Shown here: positions 1 to 7,976 of the stretch, piece after piece | How positions within the stretch are numbered: position 1 is the stretch's first letter | How the letters are laid out: the number at the start of each line of letters is the position of its first letter | Assembly (NCBI GenBank): GCA_024398815.1 | Contig: JAKSIL010000018.1 | Span: 1 to 54,565, forward strand | Length of the DNA: 54,565 bases | Direction of reading: 5' to 3' | From: Fibrobacter sp. | GTDB taxonomy: Bacteria; Fibrobacterota; Fibrobacteria; Fibrobacterales; Fibrobacteraceae | The notes under the pieces: model-generated | The model's input: the letters and a program-made list of their open reading frames with translations, nothing else | What the model was told of the DNA's origin: nothing | Database searches by the model: none | Position numbers and translations under genes: made by a program

Positions 1-3000
1 TGTTGTAAACGTTGCTGACGATGCCGCCATCATTATACCCGACCACGCCGCCGACATACTGGAAGCCCTTGAAATAGGAATCAACCACGCCCACGTTCTG
101 AACTTTGGCGGATTCATTGATGTATCCGAACAAGCCCACACAAAATGTTTTTTCATCGTTGAAATACAATCCGCGGATGGTATGGCCATTTCCGTCGAAC
201 GTTCCCGTGTATTTGGCATCGTCCGTTCCAATCGGGGTCCAAACATTTGCAGGTGCGCTTCCCGTGTATTCGCCAGTCTCGGCATCGACGTTTGCATTGT
301 TCTCGCCGAGCAAGTTCGAATTCAACGTGATACTCGTCGTCAGTTCCGCATTTGCATCCGTGATGCCGAATTCATTCACAAGCCTTGCAAAATTCTTGAG
401 GTCTTCGGCAGTGCTGATTTGAATAACGCCGCTCGCAACGGTAAAAGACAAAATCGTTTCTGCATCGGGGACAACAGGGAAATTCTTGAGGTATGGCAAG
501 GTGGACGTCAATTTTCCTGTCGCCTTATCGTAAGAAATGTCATTTGCCCAGGGGTTTTCCTCTCCCTCATTTTGTGGGAATGCTTCGCTTACATCAAGTG
601 CGGCGAGATCCGCCGTTGATTTGCCCAAGACGTCTTCAGTCAAGCCATATGACATCCCAATACCATTCCCAGCATAGAAATCCGTATTGTAGTAGGCTTT
701 ACTGACACTGCCCGAATTCTGACCAGCAACACCGCCTACATTGTCAGAACCACTCACAGTCCCCATATTGAAAGCATTGTTGATTGAAGCCCCATTATCG
801 CCAACAATACCGCCTACTAGATTTGAACCATACACAGCCCCCGTTTTGTAAACGTTTCTAACAGATGCACCGCCATTGTTTTTGCCGATAATACCCCCCA
901 CTTCCTCCCCACCGTAAACAACTCCCGCATAGGACACTCCGCTGACGGACCCGTCATTTTCACCAACGATACCGCCACAATACATATTGCAATTAATGTA
1001 GGAATCAACGACGCCAACATTTTTCACAACGCCATTTTCGCCAACACGGCCAAAGAATCCGACATCATTGGAGCCATCACTGTTAAACACCCCGCTCACT
1101 GTCTTGTTGTTGCCGTTGAACGTTCCTTGATAAGGGTTTTCGCCCGTCCCAATCGGAGACCAGGATTCAGGTTCATTCCAATTATGCGCCGTTCGATACG
1201 CTTCCCAATTGAACGTTCCGTCATCCTCGACGTTCTTGTTGCCCTCGCCGAGCAAGTTCGAATTTACAGTGAGGTTCGTCGTCAGTTCCGCATCCGCATC
1301 CGTTATGCCGAATTCATTCACAAGCCTTGCGAAATTCTTGAGGTCTTCGGCAGAACTGATTTGGATGACGTTATCTTTGACATTGAATTCCATTTCCACG
1401 TCTTGAGGTTTGGGCAGACTCTTGAGGTACGGCAACTCACTATTCGCCAGTTTTCCTGTAGCCTTGTCGTAATAGATGCCTTTTGCCCAGGGACTTTCCA
1501 TTTCGCCTTCAAGCAGCGGGAAATCGGCATCCGCTTTGGAGCCGATCGTGAGGGTCGCAAGTTCCGCCAGGGCCTTGCCTGTTCCATAGGAATTGCAGTT
1601 ATTACAAGTTTGATTATCGTAATAGGCTTTATTTATGTCACCGCCATCCATTCCACCGACCACGCCGCCGACATAGCCGTCTGTTCCGTTCACGGAGCCC
1701 GTGTTGTACACGTTGCTGACGGTGCCATAGTAATTAAACCCGACCACGCCGCCGACATTTCCGGAACCGCTCACGGAGCCCGTGTTGTAAACATTGCTGA
1801 CTGTGCCGCCAGAGTAGTTCCCCCCGACCACGCCGCCGACCTCGTAATATCCGCTCACGGAGCCCGTGTTGTACACGTTGCTGACAGAGCCGTCCACGTT
1901 ATACCCGACCACGCCGCCGACAGAGCCGCCTGTTCCGTTCACGGAGCCCGTGTTGTAAACGTTGCTGACGGTGCCAGATCCGTTAAACCCGACTACGCCG
2001 CCGACAGCCCAGAACCCCCTTAAATACGAATCCACCACGCCGACATTTTGAACAACACCATTTTCACCGACATAGCCAAAAAGGCCTACATATCCCGCAT
2101 TCTCATCATTGAAATACAATCCCCTCACAGTCTTGCCGTTGCCATCGAACTTTCCGACAAACTGTTTTTCTTCCGTCCCAATCGGGGTCCACTGATTAAA
2201 AGTACTGGGCGTGAGATTGCCTTCGCCCTTTTCTGCAATTTGTTCCAGCAAGGGTTTATCGACTTCTTCGCACGCGTTCAGGCAGATATCCGCGGTCAGT
2301 TTTCCGTCGATGTCGGTCTCGCCGCTGTTCACGATTGAAGCAAAACCCAAAAGCTCATCAGCATTAGAAATTTGATAGACTCCATCGACAACACGGATAT
2401 ACTTCGCCCACAATTCGATATCATTCTTAACCCCGTCCTCAAAATTCCATTCAACAAATTCATCGTCAACTTTTTTATACAAACTGAAGACTCCATAGTC
2501 TTCCATCTGTACGCCGGCCAAAGACAGCCTTGAACCAGAAGGAATGGTTACCGTTTTCAACTCCGCATTACCGTTGATATCGTTAATGGTGACACTCACC
2601 ACTTCAATTTGAGGTTGATTTCCCAAGCCAGTTAAATACGGGAGTTTGCATACTGAACCTTCGATGTCTCCCGCAGTCCAGGGATTTTGAATGTCGGCAT
2701 CCTGGGGGAAAGCGCTCTCTACAACAAGCGAGGCAAGTTCCGCAGTCGTCTTGCCACCAACATTCGTTCCTGCTTCACCAAAACCAACAGCCCTTCCATA
2801 ATAGGTTCCCGTATTATAATAAACGTTGCTGACTATGCCATTGTCATTCATCCCGACCACGCCTCCGACATCGTCGCCAGATCCGCTCACGGAGCCCGTG
2901 TTGTACGCGTTGCTGACTGTGCCATTGAAACTAAACCCGACCACGCCACCGACACCTACGCCATTTCCGCTCACGGAGCCCGTGTTGTACACGTTGCTGA

Positions 3001-3835
3001 CTGTGCCATTGAAACTATACCCGACCACGCCACCGACATCGTCGCCAGATCCGCTCACGGAGCCCGTGTTGTACGCGTTGCTGACCGTGCCAAAGTTATT
3101 ACCGACCACGCCGCCGACCTCGTAATCTCCGCTCACGGAGCCCGTGTTGTAAACGTTTCTGACCGTGCCAAAGTTATTACCGACCACGCCGCCGACCTCG
3201 TAATCTCCGCTCACGGAGCCCGTGTTGTACACGTTGCTGACCGTGCCATAGTTATTACCGACCACGCCACCGACATCGTAATCTCCGCTCACGGAGCCCG
3301 TGTTGTAAACGTTGCTGACGGTGCCGCCATCATTATACCCGACCACGCCGCCGATATATTCGCTTCCCTTGAAATAGGAATCAACCACGCCCACGTTCTG
3401 AACTTTGGCGGATTCATTGATGTATCCGAACAAGCCCACACAAAATGTTTTTTCATCGTTGAAATACAGTCCGCGGATGGTATGGCCATTTCCGTCAAAA
3501 GTTCCCATGTAAGGCTTTCCGGACGTTCCAATCGGAGTCCACGTTTCAAGGCCCTCGCCGTTGTTGTACAAATCGCCATTCCCGTCAAGAACCGTCTTGC
3601 CTTGGTTCATATCAATGTCCGTCGTAAGGACTGCGTAAGCGCCGGTCTTAACACCGTCGTTCACCAATTTGGCGAACGCTTTAAGGTCATCCGCATCGGA
3701 TATCTGGTAAGGTTTGCTTGAACTGCCATCGCACGTTCCGCCGCCGAGGTCGCCATCTTTGGCAAAACTCATGCTCGAGAACATTAGCACAAAGAGCAAG
3801 GCAAAAGCCATTTTTTTGAATATTGATGTTTTCAT
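1..3835 (-). CDS. Large secreted GLUG-repeat protein, C-terminus beyond the left edge
   Basis: The reading frame is open from the ATG at 3835 to the window edge (at least 1277 residues). It begins with a signal peptide (MKTSIFKKMAFALLF, ending ...SMSFA). The mature part has four similar blocks. Each opens with a segment like ISxAEDLKNFARLVN, then a WTPIGT..GTFDGNGHTIRG segment and VGLFGY..VQNVGVVDSY, and then tandem GLUG-type units of about 26 residues with a VGGVVG core, usually linked by NVYNTGSVSG. I count at least 17 units (7, 5, 4 and 1 before the edge). GLUG proteins are generally secreted beta-rich, adhesin-like or wall-associated proteins; a surface role here is inference. AAGGAG lies just upstream. 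ATG at 3838 is also in frame, but 3835 has better spacing to it. The opposite strand shows long Ala/Val/His-rich frames that are shadows of the repeats. Confidence 0.88.
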   Translation of the reverse strand, partial: MKTSIFKKMAFALLFVLMFSSMSFAKDGDLGGGTCDGSSSKPYQISDADDLKAFAKLVNDGVKTGAYAVLTTDIDMNQGKTVLDGNGDLYNNGEGLETWTPIGTSGKPYMGTFDGNGHTIRGLYFNDEKTFCVGLFGYINESAKVQNVGVVDSYFKGSEYIGGVVGYNDGGTVSNVYNTGSVSGDYDVGGVVGNNYGTVSNVYNTGSVSGDYEVGGVVGNNFGTVRNVYNTGSVSGDYEVGGVVGNNFGTVSNAYNTGSVSGSGDDVGGVVGYSFNGTVSNVYNTGSVSGNGVGVGGVVGFSFNGTVSNAYNTGSVSGSGDDVGGVVGMNDNGIVSNVYYNTGTYYGRAVGFGEAGTNVGGKTTAELASLVVESAFPQDADIQNPWTAGDIEGSVCKLPYLTGLGNQPQIEVVSVTINDINGNAELKTVTIPSGSRLSLAGVQMEDYGVFSLYKKVDDEFVEWNFEDGVKNDIELWAKYIRVVDGVYQISNADELLGFASIVNSGETDIDGKLTADICLNACEEVDKPLLEQIAEKGEGNLTPSTFNQWTPIGTEEKQFVGKFDGNGKTVRGLYFNDENAGYVGLFGYVGENGVVQNVGVVDSYLRGFWAVGGVVGFNGSGTVSNVYNTGSVNGTGGSVGGVVGYNVDGSVSNVYNTGSVSGYYEVGGVVGGNYSGGTVSNVYNTGSVSGSGNVGGVVGFNYYGTVSNVYNTGSVNGTDGYVGGVVGGMDGGDINKAYYDNQTCNNCNSYGTGKALAELATLTIGSKADADFPLLEGEMESPWAKGIYYDKATGKLANSELPYLKSLPKPQDVEMEFNVKDNVIQISSAEDLKNFARLVNEFGITDADAELTTNLTVNSNLLGEGNKNVEDDGTFNWEAYRTAHNWNEPESWSPIGTGENPYQGTFNGNNKTVSGVFNSDGSNDVGFFGRVGENGVVKNVGVVDSYINCNMYCGGIVGENDGSVSGVSYAGVVYGGEEVGGIIGKNNGGASVRNVYKTGAVYGSNLVGGIVGDNGASINNAFNMGTVSGSDNVGGVAGQNSGSVSKAYYNTDFYAGNGIGMSYGLTEDVLGKSTADLAALDVSEAFPQNEGEENPWANDISYDKATGKLTSTLPYLKNFPVVPDAETILSFTVASGVIQISTAEDLKNFARLVNEFGITDANAELTTSITLNSNLLGENNANVDAETGEYTGSAPANVWTPIGTDDAKYTGTFDGNGHTIRGLYFNDEKTFCVGLFGYINESAKVQNVGVVDSYFKGFQYVGGVVGYNDGGIVSNVYN

Positions 3836-3850
3836 CATAGCTCCTTTTAT

Positions 3851-3991
3851 TCATTTGAAATTCAATGACGGGTTGCGCCCGCACGGGTCAGCATCCTCGG
3901 CAAAAACCGACGACGGCAGAATCACGGCAACCGCAAAAAGAACGGCCGACAAATTTTTAAGAGACTCTTGCACCAACGTGTTACGTTTCAT
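3851..3991 (-). CDS. Tiny putative secreted peptide (46 aa) or remnant of a secreted protein gene
   Basis: From the ATG at 3991 the frame encodes a basic start (MKRNTLVQESLK), a hydrophobic stretch (LSAVLFAVAVILP) and a cleavage-like SSVFA, followed by only about 15 mature residues (EDADPCGRNPSLNFK) and a stop. It ends a few bases before the ribosome site of the GLUG gene and runs in the same direction. It could be a real small exported peptide with one cysteine, or the surviving 5' end of an older secreted gene. There is an AAAGGA about 13 nt upstream of the ATG, which is weak support. A longer in-frame start at 4090 would bury the signal peptide and is unlikely. Confidence 0.35.
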   Translation of the reverse strand: MKRNTLVQESLKNLSAVLFAVAVILPSSVFAEDADPCGRNPSLNFK

Positions 3992-4129
3992 AGACCGCAT
4001 TCCTTTGCCGTGCATTACGGCAGAACAAACCAACTTTTTCCTACAAAAATATAGGAATCGGCTTGCAGGCTGTAAACTAAAAAAGCGCATAGGAACGGCC
4101 CATGCGCAAAATTTCGTGCAAAAAAAACG

Positions 4130-4483
4130 CTACACGGACTTCTTCGCGGCGAGTTCCTCCTCGAGTTTCTTGTTGCAGACATCCTGGTGTTCGCAGATGT
4201 TCTTGAGGTTCTCGATTTCGACGCTCTGCTTGGCCATTTGGTCCTTGAGCTCTTCACACTTGGCGGCGAACGTCTGCTCGGATTCGATGCGCTTGCTCAG
4301 TTCCTTGCTCAGGCTGTCGACCGAACCACGCAGTTTTTCGACGGCGTCCTCGGCATCCTTCACGGCCGGGTTTTCGGCGGAATCGCCACCGCACACAGGG
4401 CACTTGCTAAAAAACTTTTTATTGATGGCTACCGCAGCTGCGGCTCCCAATGCGATTCCGGTAAGAAAACTGGCTGTTTTCAT
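4130..4483 (-). CDS. Small membrane-anchored coiled-coil protein (YtxH-like organisation)
   Basis: The 117-residue protein starts with an Ala/Gly-rich membrane segment (SFLTGIALGAAAAVAI). Next comes a KCPVCGG motif that could bind metal, then a charged helical region with heptad-like spacing from about residue 45 to the end, finishing in a Lys/Glu-rich tail. I chose the ATG at 4483 because AAGGAG lies 5 nt before it; an upstream ATG at 4513 has no such site. A TATAAT-like -10 is visible on the minus strand at 4553-4558. The layout resembles YtxH-type stress proteins, but the single CxxC pair is unusual and no function can be assigned. Confidence 0.72.
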   Translation of the reverse strand: MKTASFLTGIALGAAAAVAINKKFFSKCPVCGGDSAENPAVKDAEDAVEKLRGSVDSLSKELSKRIESEQTFAAKCEELKDQMAKQSVEIENLKNICEHQDVCNKKLEEELAAKKSV

Positions 4484-4689
4484 AAAAACTCCTTGGCAAG
4501 CTGCACAGCCCACCCATTTTGTAAATTACAGTTTTAGTCTACAATAATATCTATTATAATTCGGCAAAAAACAAGTTTTTGTATACAAAAAAACGAAAAT
4601 CCCCTTAAATCCGTGCAAAAATTCAATATTCCCTTAAAAAAAACTTTTTTTGAAAAGTATTTTTTTCTTACGTTCCGTTGCAATTTTGG

Positions 4690-4695
4690 TATATT
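4690..4695 (+). promoter_or_regulatory. -10 hexamer TATATT, leaderless geometry
   Basis: TATATT ends 6 nt before the ATG at 4702 and there is no Shine-Dalgarno sequence. At the usual -10 to +1 distance, transcription would start at the A of the start codon. The -35 is weak. Confidence 0.5.
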
Positions 4696-4701
4696 TAGGG
4701 C

Positions 4702-5715
4702 ATGGTTAGTTGGGTACAAGTCCTAGTCATTTTTCTCGTTATCGCCACATGCGCGACAATTGCGTTTCTCGTCTACAGAAAAAGCAGAAAATCGGCCACC
4801 ATGCAAAAGGCCGCGGTCATCGCAGGTCTCGCCTACGACTATGACCTGATTGCATACCTGAACGAACACAAAAACACCGTGACAGACATCCTCGTGAGCG
4901 AGAAAATCCGCAAAATCATGGACCATATAAACCCGTCGAAACCTTCGAACAGGCGCCTGGACGACCTGTTCAAGGAAATTATCCACCCCGACGATTTTCA
5001 GCAGTTCTTAGCGGACGTAGACAGAAAAAGAACGATGGAGCTCCTTCTGACAGAACCTTCGTACACCGTCAGGTTCCGTGCCATATTCGATGGCGTAATC
5101 CAGCAGTACCAAATAAAAATTGCCAGGGACCTCAACAAATCGTACGGGTTCGTCATAGGCATCCGCAACATCGACGCAGAAATCCGCCGGGAAGAAGAAA
5201 CCAAGAAACTGAAAAAAGAACTCCAGACCACCATGATGCTGGCCAACAGGGACAGCCTCACCGAAGTCGGCAGCGTCAGCGCCTTCCACCAAAAGGTATT
5301 CGAATGGGACTCGATGATTCTAAAGCACCGGAACCAGCCTTTCGCCGTCGTGGAATGCGACTTGAACGACCTTAAAAAAGTGAACGACGCCTTAGGCCAC
5401 GAAGCTGGCAACGAATACCTTAAAGCGAACTGCAGCGTATTCTGCTCCATATACAAGCACAGCCCGGTTTTCAGAGTCGGCGGTGACGAGTTCGTCATTC
5501 TGCTTGTCGGTGAAGACTTCAACAACAGGGCGGCACTGATGGAAGAACTGAAAAACAGAATTTCCACCGAAAAGGAAATTTCGAGCAAGAGGATTTCGTT
5601 CGCCGTGGGGATGTGCGAATTCGATCACGACATCGATGCAGGCCTCCAGGACACGCTAAAACGCGCCGACCAGCTCATGTACAAGCACAAGCGGAAACTC
5701 AAGGAAAACGGATAG
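4702..5715 (+). CDS. Membrane-anchored diguanylate cyclase (GGDEF)
   Basis: Predicted to make cyclic di-GMP from two GTP. The 337 residues begin with one membrane helix (VLVIFLVIATCATIAFLVY). A PAS-like region follows (about residues 35-165, with IHPDDFQQFL and a YQIKIARDLN strand), then a short coiled coil (EEETKKLKKELQTT), then a GGDEF domain. The signature RVGGDEFVIL is intact near residue 259 and is preceded by the NRDSLTEVGS turn and DLNDLKKVNDALGHEAGN. No clear RxxD inhibitory site precedes the signature. The gene stands alone, with a -10 positioned for a leaderless message. The input sensed by the PAS-like region is unknown. Confidence 0.9.
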   Translation: MVSWVQVLVIFLVIATCATIAFLVYRKSRKSATMQKAAVIAGLAYDYDLIAYLNEHKNTVTDILVSEKIRKIMDHINPSKPSNRRLDDLFKEIIHPDDFQQFLADVDRKRTMELLLTEPSYTVRFRAIFDGVIQQYQIKIARDLNKSYGFVIGIRNIDAEIRREEETKKLKKELQTTMMLANRDSLTEVGSVSAFHQKVFEWDSMILKHRNQPFAVVECDLNDLKKVNDALGHEAGNEYLKANCSVFCSIYKHSPVFRVGGDEFVILLVGEDFNNRAALMEELKNRISTEKEISSKRISFAVGMCEFDHDIDAGLQDTLKRADQLMYKHKRKLKENG

Positions 5716-5766
5716 TTGCGACAGGTCACACTGAATAAAAACATCCTTTTATAAGTTCGCAAAACA

Positions 5767-5796
5767 TTGACAACCTATAAGGGGAAAAATTATATT
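5767..5796 (+). promoter_or_regulatory. Sigma-70-type promoter of the double paralogous-domain lipoprotein
   Basis: TTGACA at 5767-5772 and TATATT at 5791-5796 are separated by 18 bp. This predicts a start near 5803 and a leader of about 26 nt carrying CAGGAG. Confidence 0.65.
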
Positions 5797-5828
5797 GCCT
5801 CCTAAGGAAAACCCCTTCAGGAGTGTGT

Positions 5829-7625
5829 ATGCGATATTCATATTTCTATTTAGTCATGGCCATGGGTCTTTCCCTGGCCGCTTGCGGATCCGACGATTCG
5901 GTTTCCGGCGCCGACGAAAAAACGGCCGACAACCAAGGAATTACCATTGACACTCCCGACGAAATCGTATCCTCCTCGTCGTTTGCCCCGGTGGCAAAAT
6001 CAAGCGGATCCAAGACTCCGGCAAGCAACGGCTCCGCGGTTTCCAGCGAATCCAAGACTCCGGCAAGTTCCGCAACACCCGTAAGTGACTCCGACAAATC
6101 CTCAAACAGCGATGTTGCAATGTCCGGAGGCTCCGCGAAATCCTCAAACAGCGATGCTGCAACGTCCAGCAGCTCCGCGAAATCCTCAAACAGCGTAGCC
6201 CCGGCGAGCAGCGCAATCCCGGCATCCTCCGAAGCAAAAGAAGAACTCCCCACATTCACCGACTCCCGCGACGGCAACACCTACAAGTACGTGACCATCG
6301 GAACCCAGGTCTGGATGGCCGAGAACCTTCGCTACAAACCGATGGCGAGCACCGAAGACTATCCCCGCGGAAGTTCCTCCAACGTCAAGAAGTACGGCTA
6401 TTTCTACACCTTCAAGGAAACCGTCGAGCCTAGCCTCCCCAGCCACCCAGTCCAAGGCGCATGCCCGAGCGGCTGGTACGTTCCGACGGCCATGGACTTC
6501 ACCATTCTCCAGAATTACATCGGCGGGAAGGAAGCCGGCTACAAGTTGAAAAGCAAGACCGACTGGGATGACGACAGCAATACGGACGAATACAACTTCA
6601 ACGCCCTCAACACCAGCAGCCTTACGACAAACCCGCATACCGCATTTCTCATGGCATCGTACGCGAGCAATACTTCCGGAAGCCGTTTAGCATGGCTGGA
6701 ATCCGGCCAAAAGTTCACCTTTTTGCTGTCGTCCACCGACATGCTGGCCTCCATCCGCTGCATCAAGGAATCCGTCGCAGATACCGCCAAATACGAAGTT
6801 CTCTCCTCCAGTTCCGCGAAGAGTTCCAGCAGTGCGAAGAGCAGTTCCAGTGCAAAAAGCAGTTCCAGCGTAAAGAGCAGCAGTTCCGTGGCCCTCAACA
6901 AGAAATTCGACGTGGGCCCGCTACAATGGCTAGAGGACACCCGCGACGGCAAGCGGTACCAATACGTGTATATCGAGAAAATCAAAAAAAGCTGGATGGT
7001 CGAGAACCTGAACTACCTTGACGCCCTCGGACACCTGAAGGACGGCGTCAACACCTGGTGCTATGACAACGATCCGGAAAATTGCGAAAAATACGGCCGC
7101 CTGTACACTTGGGGCGCCGCCATGGATTCCGTCCTCTGCGTAGGCAACGCCTACAACGAAGAGAAGGAATGCGGCTACGGCAAGACCTGCTTTTGCTCCG
7201 TAAGCAAGCACCATCCGATCGACACGGAAATCGACGAACCCTGGGAAGGCATCTGCCCCAAGGGCTGGTACCTTCCGTCTTACGACGACTGGAAAGAACT
7301 GTTCTGGGCCATCTCCGACGACGAACAACAAAGCCTCGTATTCACGAACGTAGCGTACTACCTGAAATCCACGACCGACTGGGAAAGCTATTCCGAGAAC
7401 GGTGTAGACTACTACAAGTTCAACGTTCTCCCGGCAGGTTATGCAGACGCGAACCCGGATAATTCAAATGTTACATTCAGTAGCATGCACCAGAGCGCTA
7501 AATTCTGGACTTCTACAGAAAGTCTTGCATACAATGCATATTTAGCATCGTTCCGGCAAGGAGGCCAACCGGACCTGAATTACACACTGAAGTACTTAGG
7601 CCTCAGCGTCCGCTGTATCCGATAG
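5829..7625 (+). CDS. Lipoprotein with two Fibrobacter major paralogous domains
   Basis: A lipoprotein signal (LSLAAC, then GSDDS) leads into a Ser/Ala/Lys-rich tether with repeated KSSNSDAA-like units. The first Fibrobacter major paralogous domain covers about residues 140-315 (TFTDSRDGNTYKYV, QVWMAENLRY, CPSGWYVPTAMD, SIRCIKE). A linker of SSSSAK repeats joins it to a second copy at about 360-598 (DTRDGKRYQYV, WMVENLNY, CPKGWYLPSYDDW, LSVRCIR). The family is known from F. succinogenes surface proteins, and its biochemical role is not established. The ATG at 5829 has CAGGAG 5 nt upstream; a GTG at 5823 lies inside that site and is rejected. A strong terminator follows. Confidence 0.9.
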   Translation: MRYSYFYLVMAMGLSLAACGSDDSVSGADEKTADNQGITIDTPDEIVSSSSFAPVAKSSGSKTPASNGSAVSSESKTPASSATPVSDSDKSSNSDVAMSGGSAKSSNSDAATSSSSAKSSNSVAPASSAIPASSEAKEELPTFTDSRDGNTYKYVTIGTQVWMAENLRYKPMASTEDYPRGSSSNVKKYGYFYTFKETVEPSLPSHPVQGACPSGWYVPTAMDFTILQNYIGGKEAGYKLKSKTDWDDDSNTDEYNFNALNTSSLTTNPHTAFLMASYASNTSGSRLAWLESGQKFTFLLSSTDMLASIRCIKESVADTAKYEVLSSSSAKSSSSAKSSSSAKSSSSVKSSSSVALNKKFDVGPLQWLEDTRDGKRYQYVYIEKIKKSWMVENLNYLDALGHLKDGVNTWCYDNDPENCEKYGRLYTWGAAMDSVLCVGNAYNEEKECGYGKTCFCSVSKHHPIDTEIDEPWEGICPKGWYLPSYDDWKELFWAISDDEQQSLVFTNVAYYLKSTTDWESYSENGVDYYKFNVLPAGYADANPDNSNVTFSSMHQSAKFWTSTESLAYNAYLASFRQGGQPDLNYTLKYLGLSVRCIR

Positions 7626-7676
7626 ACTCCCAATCAGCAGTGTCCTTCAAGGACTCGAGACTTGCATATAAACGAC

Positions 7677-7701
7677 ACACCGGCTAATGCCGGTGTTTTT
7701 T
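7677..7701 (+). terminator. Rho-independent terminator after the paralogous-domain lipoprotein
   Basis: Perfect 8-bp stem ACACCGGC/GCCGGTGT with a TAAT loop, followed by a run of T. Confidence 0.85.
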
Positions 7702-7750
7702 AGTTAATACAAAAAAAATCCCTGACGAGAGACTCGCCAGGGACTTTCAG

Positions 7751-7839
7751 CGGGAAGAGCGAGATTCGAACTCGCGATAGGATTAAGTCCTATACGTCCT
7801 TAGCAGGGACGCGCCTTCGGCCAACTCGGCCATCTTCCC
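7751..7839 (-). tRNA. tRNA-Ser(GCT)
   Basis: On the minus strand the 89-nt gene has acceptor arms GGGAAGA and TCTTCCC, a D arm (GGCCGAGTTGGCC), anticodon loop CTGCTAA (anticodon GCT, reading AGC/AGT), a long variable arm typical of serine tRNA (TATAGGACTTAATCCTATC), and a T arm GAGTTCGAATCTC. The discriminator base is G. The CCA end is not encoded. Confidence 0.95.
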
Positions 7840-7964
7840 ATCTTGGGGACCTTAATTTTACTTAATTTCGGGTAAAATTTCAAGGGGCAACTTCGGAAAA
7901 CCCTCAAAATAGACCAAAAACCCTTATTTTTTTTACACTCTGGTCATGAATTTCCCAAATTTTC

Positions 7965-7970
7965 TAGATT
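7965..7970 (+). promoter_or_regulatory. -10-like hexamer TAGATT before the PBP gene
   Basis: TAGATT ends 6 nt before the ATG at 7977, the same spacing as at other genes here that lack a Shine-Dalgarno. The -35 is unclear and TATATA directly abuts the ATG. Confidence 0.35.
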
Positions 7971-7976
7971 TATATA

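Noticed and set aside
2687..3721. Plus-strand frame of 344 codons with HGARVVHVAD repeats in the GLUG region
   Set aside because: It is the antisense reading of the GLUG repeats on the minus strand, which has a signal peptide, a ribosome site and recognisable repeats.
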